Source: Chitinophaga sp. CF118 (GTDB lineage Bacteria; Bacteroidota; Bacteroidia; Chitinophagales; Chitinophagaceae). Taken from it: a stretch of 64,000 nt of DNA. A program made the position numbers and the translations under genes. Below, in pieces: positions 8,508 through 17,181 of the stretch. Under the pieces are notes generated by a model that was not told the DNA's origin, made no database searches, and saw only the letters and a list, made by a program, of their open reading frames with translations. The stretch spans positions 1 through 64,000 of the forward strand of contig NZ_FOMK01000015.1 in NCBI RefSeq assembly GCF_900112615.1. Direction: 5' to 3'. Positions within the stretch are counted from its first letter, which is position 1. Each line of letters begins with the position of its first letter.

Positions 8508-8732
8508 TTAGTTTTTCTTTTGATCAGCTGCTGCTTGCTCCCTGGCACTTCTGGCATCTGCTGCTTCATGATCATTCTTTTTTGCCTTGCTGGCATTTTT
8601 ATCATGTGAGCCTCTTACATCCTTATTACTATTTCCTATTTTGGTTTTCCCTTGCTGAGTAGCATACCTAACACACAACACGTAGCAGGGCCTTTCAATT
8701 ATAGAATTAACAGGTCTATCGTTTAAATCCAT
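8508..8732 (-). pseudogene. C-terminal remnant of a polymorphic-toxin-like protein
   Basis: The frame ends in a highly charged, low-complexity tail rich in Lys, Asp, Ala and Asn (KNASKAKKNDHEAADARSAR, then QKKN). Such hydrophilic tails are seen at the C-termini of secreted polymorphic effectors. The frame has no catalytic domain, and its N-terminal part overlaps the end of the next gene upstream, so only the tail of a former gene is likely present. A Met at 8732 is the best available start. It could instead be a small genuine protein. Confidence 0.35.
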
Positions 8733-9141
8733 AATAACCGACGAACTTACCATCTTTACTTCTTTTAATCCACCCAATTCTTCTTTTAGTTATCACTAAA
8801 GAATCATACCCTGCATAAGGTACAGTCAGATATTTGTAACCCCTAGGCGAATAATCAGGTCCGGTAAGAGTGGTTAATTTGCGGGTATCAAGATATTGCT
8901 GCGGAAATATGAAAATTCCTTTACCAGTAGAAAATTCAGGGCTCGTATGCTCTTCTCTCTTAGGAGAAAAAAAGCCATTTTCTGTAGCCCAATCGTAGAC
9001 ACTTATATTTACAGGATAATTAGTCAAAACGCCTGTAAGTTTGTATTTACCTATCCATTTCTCTGCTTCATCTATATCTTCAAAAACGCCACTTGCAAAA
9101 CGACCATTCGCGCCATTAAAAATCCATATATTTTTCACCAT
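8716..9141 (-). CDS. DUF7710-like protein
   Basis: The 141-residue protein begins MVKNIWIFNGANGRFASGVF and continues EDIDEAEKWIGKYKLTGVLT, NYPVNISVYDWA, ENGFF, a pattern I associate with DUF7710, a small domain of unknown function often annotated near toxin/immunity genes. After about residue 70 it has an extension ending in WIKRSKDGKFVGYYGFKR. It is the first gene of the minus-strand group and overlaps the following remnant. There is no signal peptide. Function unknown. Confidence 0.6.
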   Translation of the reverse strand: MVKNIWIFNGANGRFASGVFEDIDEAEKWIGKYKLTGVLTNYPVNISVYDWATENGFFSPKREEHTSPEFSTGKGIFIFPQQYLDTRKLTTLTGPDYSPRGYKYLTVPYAGYDSLVITKRRIGWIKRSKDGKFVGYYGFKR

Positions 9142-9194
9142 AATAGTATGTTCTTCTTAAATTTAGCCTGTAGATGAATCAAAACACACAGGAC

Positions 9195-9782
9195 ATGAAG
9201 ATCAGGTATATAACATTATTGCTCGCGGTTACCATCTTTTACAAAACGGCTTATTCCCAATCAGCCATTCAAAAATTCGACGACAGAACATTAGAATACC
9301 TTGCAGACCACAGAACACCCAACCAGACAAAAGTATGGCTCTTTATTTCAAATACAAACGACTATGTGAATGTAGCCATTCCCGTGGGTGTATTCGTTAC
9401 CGGCCTTATTAAAAACGACCCGGATATGAAGCAGAATGCGTTGTATATAGCCAGCAGTACTGCCACTACAGCACTGTTGAATATCCTTATTAAGAAGCTG
9501 GTTAAACGGCAGCGGCCATTCATTACAAATGTACACCTGACCGCAGTTTACCAACCAGGATCATACTCCTTCCCTTCCGGACATACCTCCTCAGCATTCA
9601 GCTCAGCTACCGCGCTGTCAAGAGCGTATCCCAAATGGTATATTATTGCACCTTCTCTCCTTTGGTCAAGTGCTGTAGGGTACTCCCGAATGTACCTGGG
9701 TGTGCATAATCCATCTGATGTTGCAGCAGGTGCATTGCTGGGTGCAGGTACTGCCTTTGGGCTTGGGTTTCTTAGGCCGTGA
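9195..9782 (+). CDS. PAP2-family phosphatase (membrane or exported)
   Basis: All three PAP2 phosphatase motifs are present: K-x6-RP (KKLVKRQRP), PSGH (FPSGHTSSAFSSA) and SRxYLGVHNPSD. In this family they bind and hydrolyse phospholipid-type or sugar phosphates, often undecaprenyl pyrophosphate or phosphatidic acid. The start at 9195 yields a clean signal sequence (MKIRYITLLLAVTIFYKTAYSQ); 9174 would add seven polar residues. Hydrophobic segments between the motifs suggest membrane association. It is a single gene, divergent from the minus-strand group. Confidence 0.88.
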   Translation: MKIRYITLLLAVTIFYKTAYSQSAIQKFDDRTLEYLADHRTPNQTKVWLFISNTNDYVNVAIPVGVFVTGLIKNDPDMKQNALYIASSTATTALLNILIKKLVKRQRPFITNVHLTAVYQPGSYSFPSGHTSSAFSSATALSRAYPKWYIIAPSLLWSSAVGYSRMYLGVHNPSDVAAGALLGAGTAFGLGFLRP

Positions 9783-10053
9783 TGATTATAACATGTTCAT
9801 TTGGTTCCTGGCAGTCTCATTTGGGTAGAATATATATCGGGAAAATATACTCTTTTTAGGCTAATCTGGTAGTCATTCCCCTGTCTCTCTCAATCTCGCT
9901 TATTTACTGAAAATATCGCGCAAACCCCTCTAGGGGACTTAAAGTTCGTTAATTCCTACAATTCTACCTTAATATTAAAATCGAATCATCTAATTGATTA
10001 TCAATTAATTTAAATCATACACATTTATAGTAAACATAATATAAAGAGTATTT
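9783..10053. other. Intergenic AT-rich stretch
   Basis: No gene seen. It contains a small CCCCTCTAGGGG hairpin near 9934 and runs of A/T. The remainder leads into the promoter palindrome of the ATPase gene. Confidence 0.5.
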
Positions 10054-10092
10054 TTTACAATTTCGGAATCCAATTCCGAAATTGTAAATTTG
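10054..10092 (+). promoter_or_regulatory. Large perfect palindrome spanning the promoter of the DUF4143 ATPase gene
   Basis: TTTACAATTTCGGAAT (10054-10069) and its exact reverse complement (10073-10088) are separated by CCA. The right arm runs into TAAATTTG (10085-10092), a good TAnnTTTG -7 box lying 4 nt before the ATG at 10097. A TTTC at 10061, 20 nt upstream of the box, would be the -33 region inside the left arm. A dimeric repressor bound here would cover the whole promoter. The short leader implies near-leaderless translation. Confidence 0.75.
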
Positions 10093-10096
10093 CTTT

Positions 10097-11266
10097 ATGA
10101 TCATCAGAACAGCTACAGAAGAAGTAAAATTGTTGGCCAAGCAATTTAAGGCTATAGCCATTGTGGGTCCGCGGCAATCAGGTAAAACTACATTAGCAAG
10201 GCATGTTTTTGCAAATAAGCCTTATGTTTCTTTAGAAAACCCTGATATCCGGCAATTTGCAATGGATGATCCACGTGGCTTTCTGGAGCAATATCCTACA
10301 GGGGCAATATTTGATGAAGCTCAACGTGTACCGGAACTATTCTCTTATTTACAACAAGTATTGGATGAAAGTTCAGAAAAGGGCCAGTTCATATTAACAG
10401 GGTCCAATAATTTTTTGCTACAAGAAAATATTTCTCAAAGTTTGGCAGGAAGGATTGCTTATTTATATTTACTCCCATTTTCTGTAGAAGAGGCAGAGAA
10501 AGCAATAGGACGACCTCAGACAATTGAAGATGTAATGTATCAGGGAGGTTACCCGCCAATCTATGATAACCAGGTGGCTCCTGAGAGATGGTTGCCAAAT
10601 TATATAAGAACTTATATTGAAAGAGATGTAAGGCAGATTAAGAATATAAGTAATCTGAATGTTTTCGAAAGATTTTTAAAACTCTGTGCCGGAAGGACAG
10701 GACAATTGCTGAATATGAATAGCCTGGCTATAGAAGCCGGTATTGATAGCAAGACCATAGCATCATGGTTAAGTGTGTTGGAAAGCAGTTTTATCATTCA
10801 TTTGCTGAAACCTCACCATCAGAATTTTAATAAGCGCCTTGTAAAAATGCCCAAATTATATTTTTATGATACTGGACTTGCATGCTCATTACTCGGTATT
10901 ACCAAAGCAACTCAACTTACCCTGCATCCACTTAAAGGTAACTTATTCGAGAATTTTGTAGTTGGAGAATTAGTAAAAGAGCGTTTTAACAAAAACCTGC
11001 CTCTCAATTTATACTTTTGGCGCGATAGTACAGGTAATGAAGTTGATATTATAATTGATGAAGGAACAGCTTTATTTCCTGTGGAAATAAAGGCAGGTAA
11101 AACAATTACAAGTGACTATTTTAAAAATTTCCAATTCTGGAATAAAATTACAGGCACCACAGAAGGGGCCGTTATTTATGCAGGAGACGCATTGCAAAAA
11201 AGAAGTAACGGTATTACAGTAGTTCCCTGGAATAACACCAAATTGCTGTTGCAGGAAAAAGGATGA
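10097..11266 (+). CDS. AAA-type ATPase with C-terminal DUF4143 domain
   Basis: 389 residues: an N-terminal P-loop domain with Walker A GPRQSGKTT (24-32), Walker B AIFDEAQ (70-76) and sensor-like FILTGSNNFLL, then the DUF4143 region ending in the nuclease-like strand pattern FWRDSTGNEVDIII and FPVEIKAGK, which resembles a PD-(D/E)XK core (D in VDI, E-x-K in EIKAGK). Members of this abundant family are of unknown function and often occur as single, mobile-looking genes. Here the gene is isolated, has a palindrome over its promoter and hairpins just downstream. Confidence 0.9.
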   Translation: MIIRTATEEVKLLAKQFKAIAIVGPRQSGKTTLARHVFANKPYVSLENPDIRQFAMDDPRGFLEQYPTGAIFDEAQRVPELFSYLQQVLDESSEKGQFILTGSNNFLLQENISQSLAGRIAYLYLLPFSVEEAEKAIGRPQTIEDVMYQGGYPPIYDNQVAPERWLPNYIRTYIERDVRQIKNISNLNVFERFLKLCAGRTGQLLNMNSLAIEAGIDSKTIASWLSVLESSFIIHLLKPHHQNFNKRLVKMPKLYFYDTGLACSLLGITKATQLTLHPLKGNLFENFVVGELVKERFNKNLPLNLYFWRDSTGNEVDIIIDEGTALFPVEIKAGKTITSDYFKNFQFWNKITGTTEGAVIYAGDALQKRSNGITVVPWNNTKLLLQEKG

Positions 11267-11277
11267 CATTTTTCCTT

Positions 11278-11309
11278 ACAATTTGAAATTGTGTCACAGG
11301 TTGTGACAC
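11278..11309. terminator. Two adjacent hairpins downstream of the ATPase gene
   Basis: ACAATTT-G-AAATTGT (11278-11292) overlaps GTGTCACA-GGT-TGTGACAC (11291-11309). The first repeats the ACAATTT half-site of the promoter palindrome. There is no strong T-run after the second hairpin, so these may act as binding sites rather than as a terminator. Confidence 0.55.
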
Positions 11310-11424
11310 TTCACCATGATTCTGACAATAAATAAAAAAACTGATCCGGTCAAAATCAACAAAACTGATTCTATTAAATATCCCCAATTTTATCCATTTT
11401 TACATTTAGTAAAACACCCAACAA

Positions 11425-12033
11425 ATGGAGCAACCCTGGATCAAACATCCAACAATTCTAAAAGGTCAGACCGTTGATCTGTTACCCTTGGAAAAAATAC
11501 ATTTTGAAGAGTTATATCTTGCTGCGGTTGATAAAAAACTATGGGAACTTATACCAATAGACTGTTCAGAGCCCGAAAAATTCAGCGCTGCATATACTAA
11601 GGCTTTGACAGAGAGGGAAAAAGGAAATCATTACCCTTTTATAATCTATCACAAGCAAACTGAGGAAATTATCGGCTCTACAAGATTCTTTGAGATTTTT
11701 CCTGATGATAAAAAACTAGAAATTGGCTGGACCTGGGTAATAAGAAAATATTGGAATACAGCTGTAAATCTTGAATGTAAACTCTTATTACTGACTCATT
11801 GTTTTGAGGTTCTAAAAACAAGACGGGTTCAGATAAAAACGGATCAGAATAATTTACGCTCCAGAAAAGCAATAGAAAAAATCGGCGGACAATTTGAAGG
11901 AATACTGAGAAAAGACAAGATCAAAGATGATGGCACTTCAAGAAGTGCTGCTTATTACAGTATCTTAGATGATGAATGGGAAGCTGCTAAAGAAAAAATC
12001 CAAACGCTGCTTGATCAAAAAAACAAAGCCTGA
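11425..12033 (+). CDS. GNAT acetyltransferase (RimJ/RimL-like)
   Basis: 202 residues with the pattern of the RimJ/RimL-type GNAT branch: ILKGQTVDLLPLEKIHFEEL at the start, EIIGSTRFFEI, KLEIGWTWVIRKYWNTAVN at the acetyl-CoA site, TRRVQIKTDQNNLRSRKAIE and IGGQFEGILRKD near the end. It acetylates an amine, often on an antibiotic, a metabolite or a protein N-terminus. There is no export signal. Single gene, with a hypothetical promoter in the AT-rich 100 nt upstream. Substrate unknown. Confidence 0.88.
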   Translation: MEQPWIKHPTILKGQTVDLLPLEKIHFEELYLAAVDKKLWELIPIDCSEPEKFSAAYTKALTEREKGNHYPFIIYHKQTEEIIGSTRFFEIFPDDKKLEIGWTWVIRKYWNTAVNLECKLLLLTHCFEVLKTRRVQIKTDQNNLRSRKAIEKIGGQFEGILRKDKIKDDGTSRSAAYYSILDDEWEAAKEKIQTLLDQKNKA

Positions 12034-12055
12034 AAGTATACAACTCAAACATCAT

Positions 12056-12925
12056 TTAATTCTTCAACGCTTCCCTGATTAATGTTATCAGCTGTTTTAA
12101 CGGTTCTTCTGCGTTCTTATGCGTGCAGGCGTACCAGCGACGTTTACGCAAACTGGTGTCAAGCGGAATAACAGCGAGGTCTTTACTCCGGGTATATTGT
12201 TTAACAGCCCAGTTAGCCATAACGGTAATGCCCATGTTTGCTTTTACCATTTCGATAATGGCTTCGGTAAGTGGTAAAGTCATCACTTGTTTGGGTTGTA
12301 AAAGACCGCCGGGTACTGGTCCGTCGTTGTTGCCAAAACTATAGAGGATAAGGGTTTCTTCGCTGATATCAGCAGCTTTAACTTTTTTCCTGCGGGCAAA
12401 GGCATGCTGAGGGGAAGTAACCACCATTAGTTCATCATCGAATAATACATCGTAGCGGAAAGGACTGCCAGTTACCTGTTTGCTCACGATGGCGAGGTCG
12501 AGCTTTCCTTCCTCCAGATACTGCATGGGGCGCTGGGTTGCCTGTACTATGATTTCCACTTTTATTCCAGGGTATTTTTGCTTGAACTTATGCAGGATGG
12601 CAGGTAACCAGTTATAACAGGTATAACATTCCGTGCTGATTCGCACGGTTTGATGGCGCCCGTCTTTCAAATGTGTTAGTTCCATCTGGAGACTTTCCAT
12701 TAACGGTAACACAGTTTCCGCTCGTTGTAATACCTTTCCACCGGCTTCGGTAAGCACCATTTTTTTTCCCATGCGGTGAAACAATTTGAGTCCCAACGAT
12801 GCTTCCAGATCCCTTATCTGGTGACTAAGGGCTGATTGTGTAAGGTGAAGTTTTTCGGATGCTTTGGTAACCGATCCTTCAGCAATTACCTGATTGATGA
12901 TTTGTAAATGTTGCAAAGTAATCAT
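12056..12925 (-). CDS. LysR-family transcriptional regulator
   Basis: 289 residues with an N-terminal winged helix-turn-helix (residues 1-60; SVTKASEKLHLTQSALSHQI) followed by a LysR-type periplasmic-binding-like effector domain. The gene is divergent from the metallo-hydrolase at 13017 with a 91-bp gap, the standard layout for a LysR regulator and its target. The last residues and length are normal. Ligand unknown. Confidence 0.95.
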   Translation of the reverse strand: MITLQHLQIINQVIAEGSVTKASEKLHLTQSALSHQIRDLEASLGLKLFHRMGKKMVLTEAGGKVLQRAETVLPLMESLQMELTHLKDGRHQTVRISTECYTCYNWLPAILHKFKQKYPGIKVEIIVQATQRPMQYLEEGKLDLAIVSKQVTGSPFRYDVLFDDELMVVTSPQHAFARRKKVKAADISEETLILYSFGNNDGPVPGGLLQPKQVMTLPLTEAIIEMVKANMGITVMANWAVKQYTRSKDLAVIPLDTSLRKRRWYACTHKNAEEPLKQLITLIREALKN

Positions 12926-12983
12926 GAATAAACCTCATTATATCATCAAAATTAAATCATTTTCTTCATATGTGATAGTGACC

Positions 12984-12991
12984 TAAATTTG
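12984..12991 (+). promoter_or_regulatory. -7 promoter box for the metallo-hydrolase gene in the LysR divergent region
   Basis: TAAATTTG fits TAnnTTTG and lies 25 nt before the ATG at 13017. The divergent interval 12926-13016 also holds a TCAT-rich AT stretch (ATATCATCAAAATTAAATCAT) that could be a LysR site, but I cannot define its half-sites reliably. Confidence 0.5.
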
Positions 12992-13016
12992 TATTGTCAT
13001 TAAAAACATACCCTTT

Positions 13017-13763
13017 ATGAAAGTTCAAAGATTAGGCTGGGCTGGTGTAAAAGTAACAACCGGCGATTTATGCATCCTGATAGACCCTGTAGAAAATTTT
13101 GCTAACATTAAAACTTTCGTTCTTGATATTCCCGATGCCGATTACCGTTTCAGTCATCTGGGTCAGGCCGACTATATCCTGCTCACCCATCTGCACACGG
13201 ACCATTATGATGCCGGTTTAATCCGCCGCATACTAAAACCCGGGGGTAAACTTATCAGCTCTGTAATGGTGGCAAACAAACTACTGGAAGATGGCTTTGA
13301 TAATGTATTGGCATTGGAAACTGACCAAACCTATAATGCCGGTGCTGCATCTTTTACTCCTGTATTTGCAATGGACGGCATTGGCGATAAACAGGTATCG
13401 TGGGTAGTGTCCGATGCTGAGCACCGTATTTTACATGGCGGCGATACCATCTGGCACAACCAATTCTGGAGCATAGGCGAAAAATTCTCTCCTTTTGATG
13501 TGGTCTTCTTACCGGTAAACGGTGCCGTAATGCATTTCAAAAAACCTTTCAGCCCTGTGCCAGCCACATTAACTCCTTTACAGGCTGTAGCGGCTGCAAA
13601 TATTCTAAGTGCCGGGGTACTGGTACCCATTCACTACGGATTTACGAAGACAGGGGTATATGAAGAATTCCCCAATGTGGTGGGGGTTCTGCAAAGTAAT
13701 GCGGAACAATTAAATGTGCCATTGAAATTGTTGCAGGCAGGTGAAGGATTGGATTTGAATTAA
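13017..13763 (+). CDS. Metallo-beta-lactamase-fold hydrolase (UlaG-like)
   Basis: 248 residues with the metal-binding motif THLHTDHYDAG (His58, His60, Asp62, His63), later ILHGGDTIWH and a final VPIHYGF histidine, typical of the UlaG/YcbL-like branch that uses two metal ions to hydrolyse a phosphodiester, lactone or thioester. No signal peptide, so cytoplasmic. The promoter box TAAATTTG (12984-12991) and the divergent LysR gene suggest ligand-dependent induction. A strong hairpin terminator follows at 13779. Confidence 0.9.
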   Translation: MKVQRLGWAGVKVTTGDLCILIDPVENFANIKTFVLDIPDADYRFSHLGQADYILLTHLHTDHYDAGLIRRILKPGGKLISSVMVANKLLEDGFDNVLALETDQTYNAGAASFTPVFAMDGIGDKQVSWVVSDAEHRILHGGDTIWHNQFWSIGEKFSPFDVVFLPVNGAVMHFKKPFSPVPATLTPLQAVAAANILSAGVLVPIHYGFTKTGVYEEFPNVVGVLQSNAEQLNVPLKLLQAGEGLDLN

Positions 13764-13778
13764 TTGCTAATTGTTCAG

Positions 13779-13804
13779 GGATGCCGGTCTCCATTCCGGC
13801 ATCC
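13779..13804 (+). terminator. Rho-independent terminator of the metallo-hydrolase gene
   Basis: GGATGCCGG pairs with CCGGCATCC around an 8-nt loop and is followed by TCTTTTC. It separates this gene from the giant operon downstream. Confidence 0.85.
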
Positions 13805-14358
13805 TCTTTTCTATATCTATCCCCTTGGTATTTTCAGAGGTTTTAGGTGTTGTACCCTGAAAATCATTATATTTCGAATAACAAGAACTATCATAACCTC
13901 CCCCCTTCTCTGGATTCCCTTCCATACCACTTATGCATCATTTTATGCATTTCATGTGGCTTTTTTGCGACACTCATGCATGTTTCCGGAATAGAACATT
14001 GAATAGTGATTAATATCGCAATAACGATCAGTTATTCATCATTAAATCAAACTATAATGGGACACAGCTCTTATCATGCTGCCAGCAGTATTTAAAATAA
14101 CGGCCTGAGTCCATTGGAAAACGCCCCAAATATATTGATTATTATAACGTTGAGTAAACGCCATCCCTTTCACAATTTTTAAATTGTATACATTTTGTAT
14201 ACACCTGTTTTATTGGTTTTAATGCCTGATCATCTTCCTTTACGAAACAATCAGCACAAAGAGATCAGGGACCTGTCCACCGGATTTTTACTTACCCGGT
14301 AGGCACTACTATGCCCGAATGAGCAATACATTTCCTGAAATTCTTATAAACCTGTCAA
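13805..14358. other. Leader region of the giant operon, with palindromes at 14172-14203
   Basis: About 550 nt without a convincing gene. Near the middle-right are ACAATTT-TT-AAATTGT (14172-14187) and TGTATAC-ATTTT-GTATACA (14185-14203), which overlap. The second contains TACATTTTG, close to a -7 box. These are the best candidates for the promoter and operator of the operon beginning at 14359. Confidence 0.5.
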
Positions 14359-17157
14359 ATGAGTTATACGCTATCCTACGAACTTAAAATGGATTTTGCC
14401 AATGATCTTGATAAAGATCCAAAGAACCATTTTCAAACATTCATGCGAGGTGAAAATACCAGTTCCAGTTTTGAATTATATAAATCCGTATGCAAGTGGC
14501 TGATCGCACAGGCTGGTACTTTTAAATTTATTGATGCTGAAATTGGCGATTTAAAAATAAAATCGGATACCCCAAATGAAGAAATAACGTTTGATCTGAC
14601 AGATGCTGCAAAGGCGAAATGGACAACAGAGAAAGCTAATGTATTACTCAAATTTGCTGATTTCATAAAAGATCCTACAAGAGTAATAGGAACCAGAGAG
14701 ATTTTCAAGCCAGATCGTTTTAAGGAATTGAAGGAGATTTTAGATAAACAAGGAGGGATGCCATCCCCAGATCCTTATCTTTTGGCGGCTGAGTTTTTGA
14801 AAGTTTATGAATATAATGATGCGCTTCAAAAACTATTCGATAAAACGGTGTCTGAGGAAACACTCAAAGAACGTATTGCCGAATTCCTGAATCTTCCTCC
14901 AACAATAATCCACTATGAGCTTAAACGCAATCTCATTATATGCCTCATCAATCCTTTTTTTACCCGTGCCAAAGAAAAATCCGCTGATGGCGCCAGGATC
15001 AATCTGCTCAGATCAAAAATAGGATTGCCGGTACTCACAACGCCTTATACTAGCAATTTCGACACTAATCTTACCGACGTAAAGAACCACTTGATCTCTA
15101 TGGCTTGCCCGGCTTCCGGCGCTTCTACCATACCCCTGGATTTGTTTACATCGAAGGAACTTTTATTCTTTAAGGAGATTGAAAAAGTAATCAGCCCGGC
15201 ACTAGCTGAATTTAAAATTTTCCTGATGGCCCATACTTATCAGGACGAACTGCTACAGATTAATAGAAACAACTTTGGTACATATGTGGCAGAATCTATA
15301 AATAACAATGTAAATGTGTTGTCCGGACTGGTTACTAAAATAATGGACAACATTGAAGTGAGCGTTAACTCTGCATCAGGACCGGCAACTACTTATTACC
15401 TCTATTCATTTTATAACCTTAGATCATACCTGAATAAACTGGCTTATGGTAAACAGATCCGCGATAATACAATGTTATGCCAGTATAATACATTAGACAT
15501 ACCCCTCATCTCCCAGGATGGTGATAAGTTATTTTTCTACAATACCGGAAATCATATTTATTTCTATCAAACAGGTACAAATATAGCCAAATTTGATACC
15601 CCTATTGCCAAATCACGGCTGGCTAAAAACTTTAACTATCAAATGTTTCAGCCAGGATACACAAGTGAACAATCGGCTATATTAACAGATTGGATGCAGT
15701 TCCGTTTTGAATCCAGCAAGTCGAAAGTTGAGTTTGACAGAGGAATGAATATTGTATTCAGCCGCAATTATTACCCTTTCTATGCATATTCCAGCACTGA
15801 GAATAAAATATTTTCGCATATCATTTTCCCACTGACATCCGGTTCAGGAAATTCAATGGGAAGGTGCCAGCAGATTGATGAGGCAAATTTTAAGTGGCGT
15901 TTTTCCGGCAATATCGATAATCTTATAATAGAAGCAAATACAGTATTACGGAGTCAAAATATTCTTGAACCGATAACATTTACAGATTTTCATCTTGCTG
16001 CCTATATAGGAATCGAAAAGAAAGAAAATGAAGCTAATTCTAAGGCCTCATTAACAAGAAACGGTGAAAATTTCATACTTGACGAGTTTGACGAGTTTAT
16101 CACCCTGCAGTATACTGACGGAAATCTGGAACGCTATTACTTATGTAATCTGCCCTATGTACCCATTCATGGGCTAAGAAAAAAGGAAGTAGCCGAAGGT
16201 GACAGGCTTAAAAATTTTCAGTTTTTATATTACCGGTTAGCTAAACTTTCCGATAAGGATCCGGATCTTATTTCCTACATGATTGAAAAACCGTCAGGAG
16301 ATAAGAAAAAGTATGTTAACCTGCCCGTTGCATTACAATATCCAAATAATTATGCAACTATTAAACACTACAAAGACACAGTTGGTGTTATAAAAAATAA
16401 AGGAAACTTCCTTGGAACCAGCAGGAATATGCGTGAAAGCGCAGGTTCAGTGATGGCTGGTATTGTTCCATTTTATAAATTCCCGGTTACAGGCAACCCA
16501 AGCAACTTAAGTGCGAACGAGTTTTGTAAAAGCGTGCTGAAATACAGCAATGAGGCACTGACCAGCTGGCAAAGGATAAAATCTGCAGGTCTGGCGGGTA
16601 AACCAGTAGAAACAGAACAGGAATGGTGTCATTTACTCGGACATGGGGATGGTGGTGACGAACGCGTCGGAAATTTTGTTTGCGGAAGTTACGATTGTAA
16701 TACCGAACAACTGGCAATAGAAACCGGTCAGCGGCTTACCACACAAGCGAGTGCAAACAGAAATCTGTATATGCTGAAATCCTCTGCCTATCTCTTAGAT
16801 GATCGCTCAATGAAAGTGATTGAACCCCAAAAAACATATTTAGGCACAACTATTTTGTCCGTACTTAAAAAAGCATATAACGGTGTTATTCCGGTGGCCT
16901 CAAAGGAACAAAATGAAGAAGATGTAAAAAATACTGCCCTAAATGCACCTGTAGTTTCATTTATACGCTACAAAATCTTTAAAAGAACTAAAAATAAAGA
17001 TAACACCTATACCCCTTTTGTAAAAGTATTCGATTATGTTTTCGAGGGACAAAGTGAATTCTTCGATGTCAACCAATTCAATATTATTTCAAAGACCGTA
17101 TCCTATGTATTAAATAAGGAAGCATTCTGGAAAGACTTTTATAATTTCTTTTATTAA
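14359..17157 (+). CDS. Giant-operon protein 1: large protein with HNH/His-Me-like C-terminal motif (932 aa)
   Basis: First gene of the block ending at 34012. There is no signal peptide or membrane segment. Most of the 932 residues are unrecognisable, with alternating beta-rich stretches (residues 350-600) and helical parts near the N-terminus. A distinctive conserved-looking motif occurs at residues 755-785: EWCHLLGHGDGG, then GNFVCGS and CNTEQLAIE. The His-rich GHG plus a downstream Asn and two Cys pairs (C757, C775, C780) resembles a zinc-supported beta-beta-alpha-Me (HNH-type) nuclease centre, with H762 and N772/N781 as candidate catalytic residues. This is inferred by pattern only. It could be a DNA- or RNA-cleaving effector carried by the system, or a structural zinc site. 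Confidence 0.75.
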   Translation: MSYTLSYELKMDFANDLDKDPKNHFQTFMRGENTSSSFELYKSVCKWLIAQAGTFKFIDAEIGDLKIKSDTPNEEITFDLTDAAKAKWTTEKANVLLKFADFIKDPTRVIGTREIFKPDRFKELKEILDKQGGMPSPDPYLLAAEFLKVYEYNDALQKLFDKTVSEETLKERIAEFLNLPPTIIHYELKRNLIICLINPFFTRAKEKSADGARINLLRSKIGLPVLTTPYTSNFDTNLTDVKNHLISMACPASGASTIPLDLFTSKELLFFKEIEKVISPALAEFKIFLMAHTYQDELLQINRNNFGTYVAESINNNVNVLSGLVTKIMDNIEVSVNSASGPATTYYLYSFYNLRSYLNKLAYGKQIRDNTMLCQYNTLDIPLISQDGDKLFFYNTGNHIYFYQTGTNIAKFDTPIAKSRLAKNFNYQMFQPGYTSEQSAILTDWMQFRFESSKSKVEFDRGMNIVFSRNYYPFYAYSSTENKIFSHIIFPLTSGSGNSMGRCQQIDEANFKWRFSGNIDNLIIEANTVLRSQNILEPITFTDFHLAAYIGIEKKENEANSKASLTRNGENFILDEFDEFITLQYTDGNLERYYLCNLPYVPIHGLRKKEVAEGDRLKNFQFLYYRLAKLSDKDPDLISYMIEKPSGDKKKYVNLPVALQYPNNYATIKHYKDTVGVIKNKGNFLGTSRNMRESAGSVMAGIVPFYKFPVTGNPSNLSANEFCKSVLKYSNEALTSWQRIKSAGLAGKPVETEQEWCHLLGHGDGGDERVGNFVCGSYDCNTEQLAIETGQRLTTQASANRNLYMLKSSAYLLDDRSMKVIEPQKTYLGTTILSVLKKAYNGVIPVASKEQNEEDVKNTALNAPVVSFIRYKIFKRTKNKDNTYTPFVKVFDYVFEGQSEFFDVNQFNIISKTVSYVLNKEAFWKDFYNFFY

Positions 17158-17181
17158 CCCTGTGGATTAACCAACTATAAA

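Noticed and set aside
13764..13994. 76-codon plus-strand ORF after the metallo-hydrolase
   Set aside because: It overlaps the terminator hairpin, has an arginine/phenylalanine-rich composition, and starts immediately after the previous stop. It is a chance frame.
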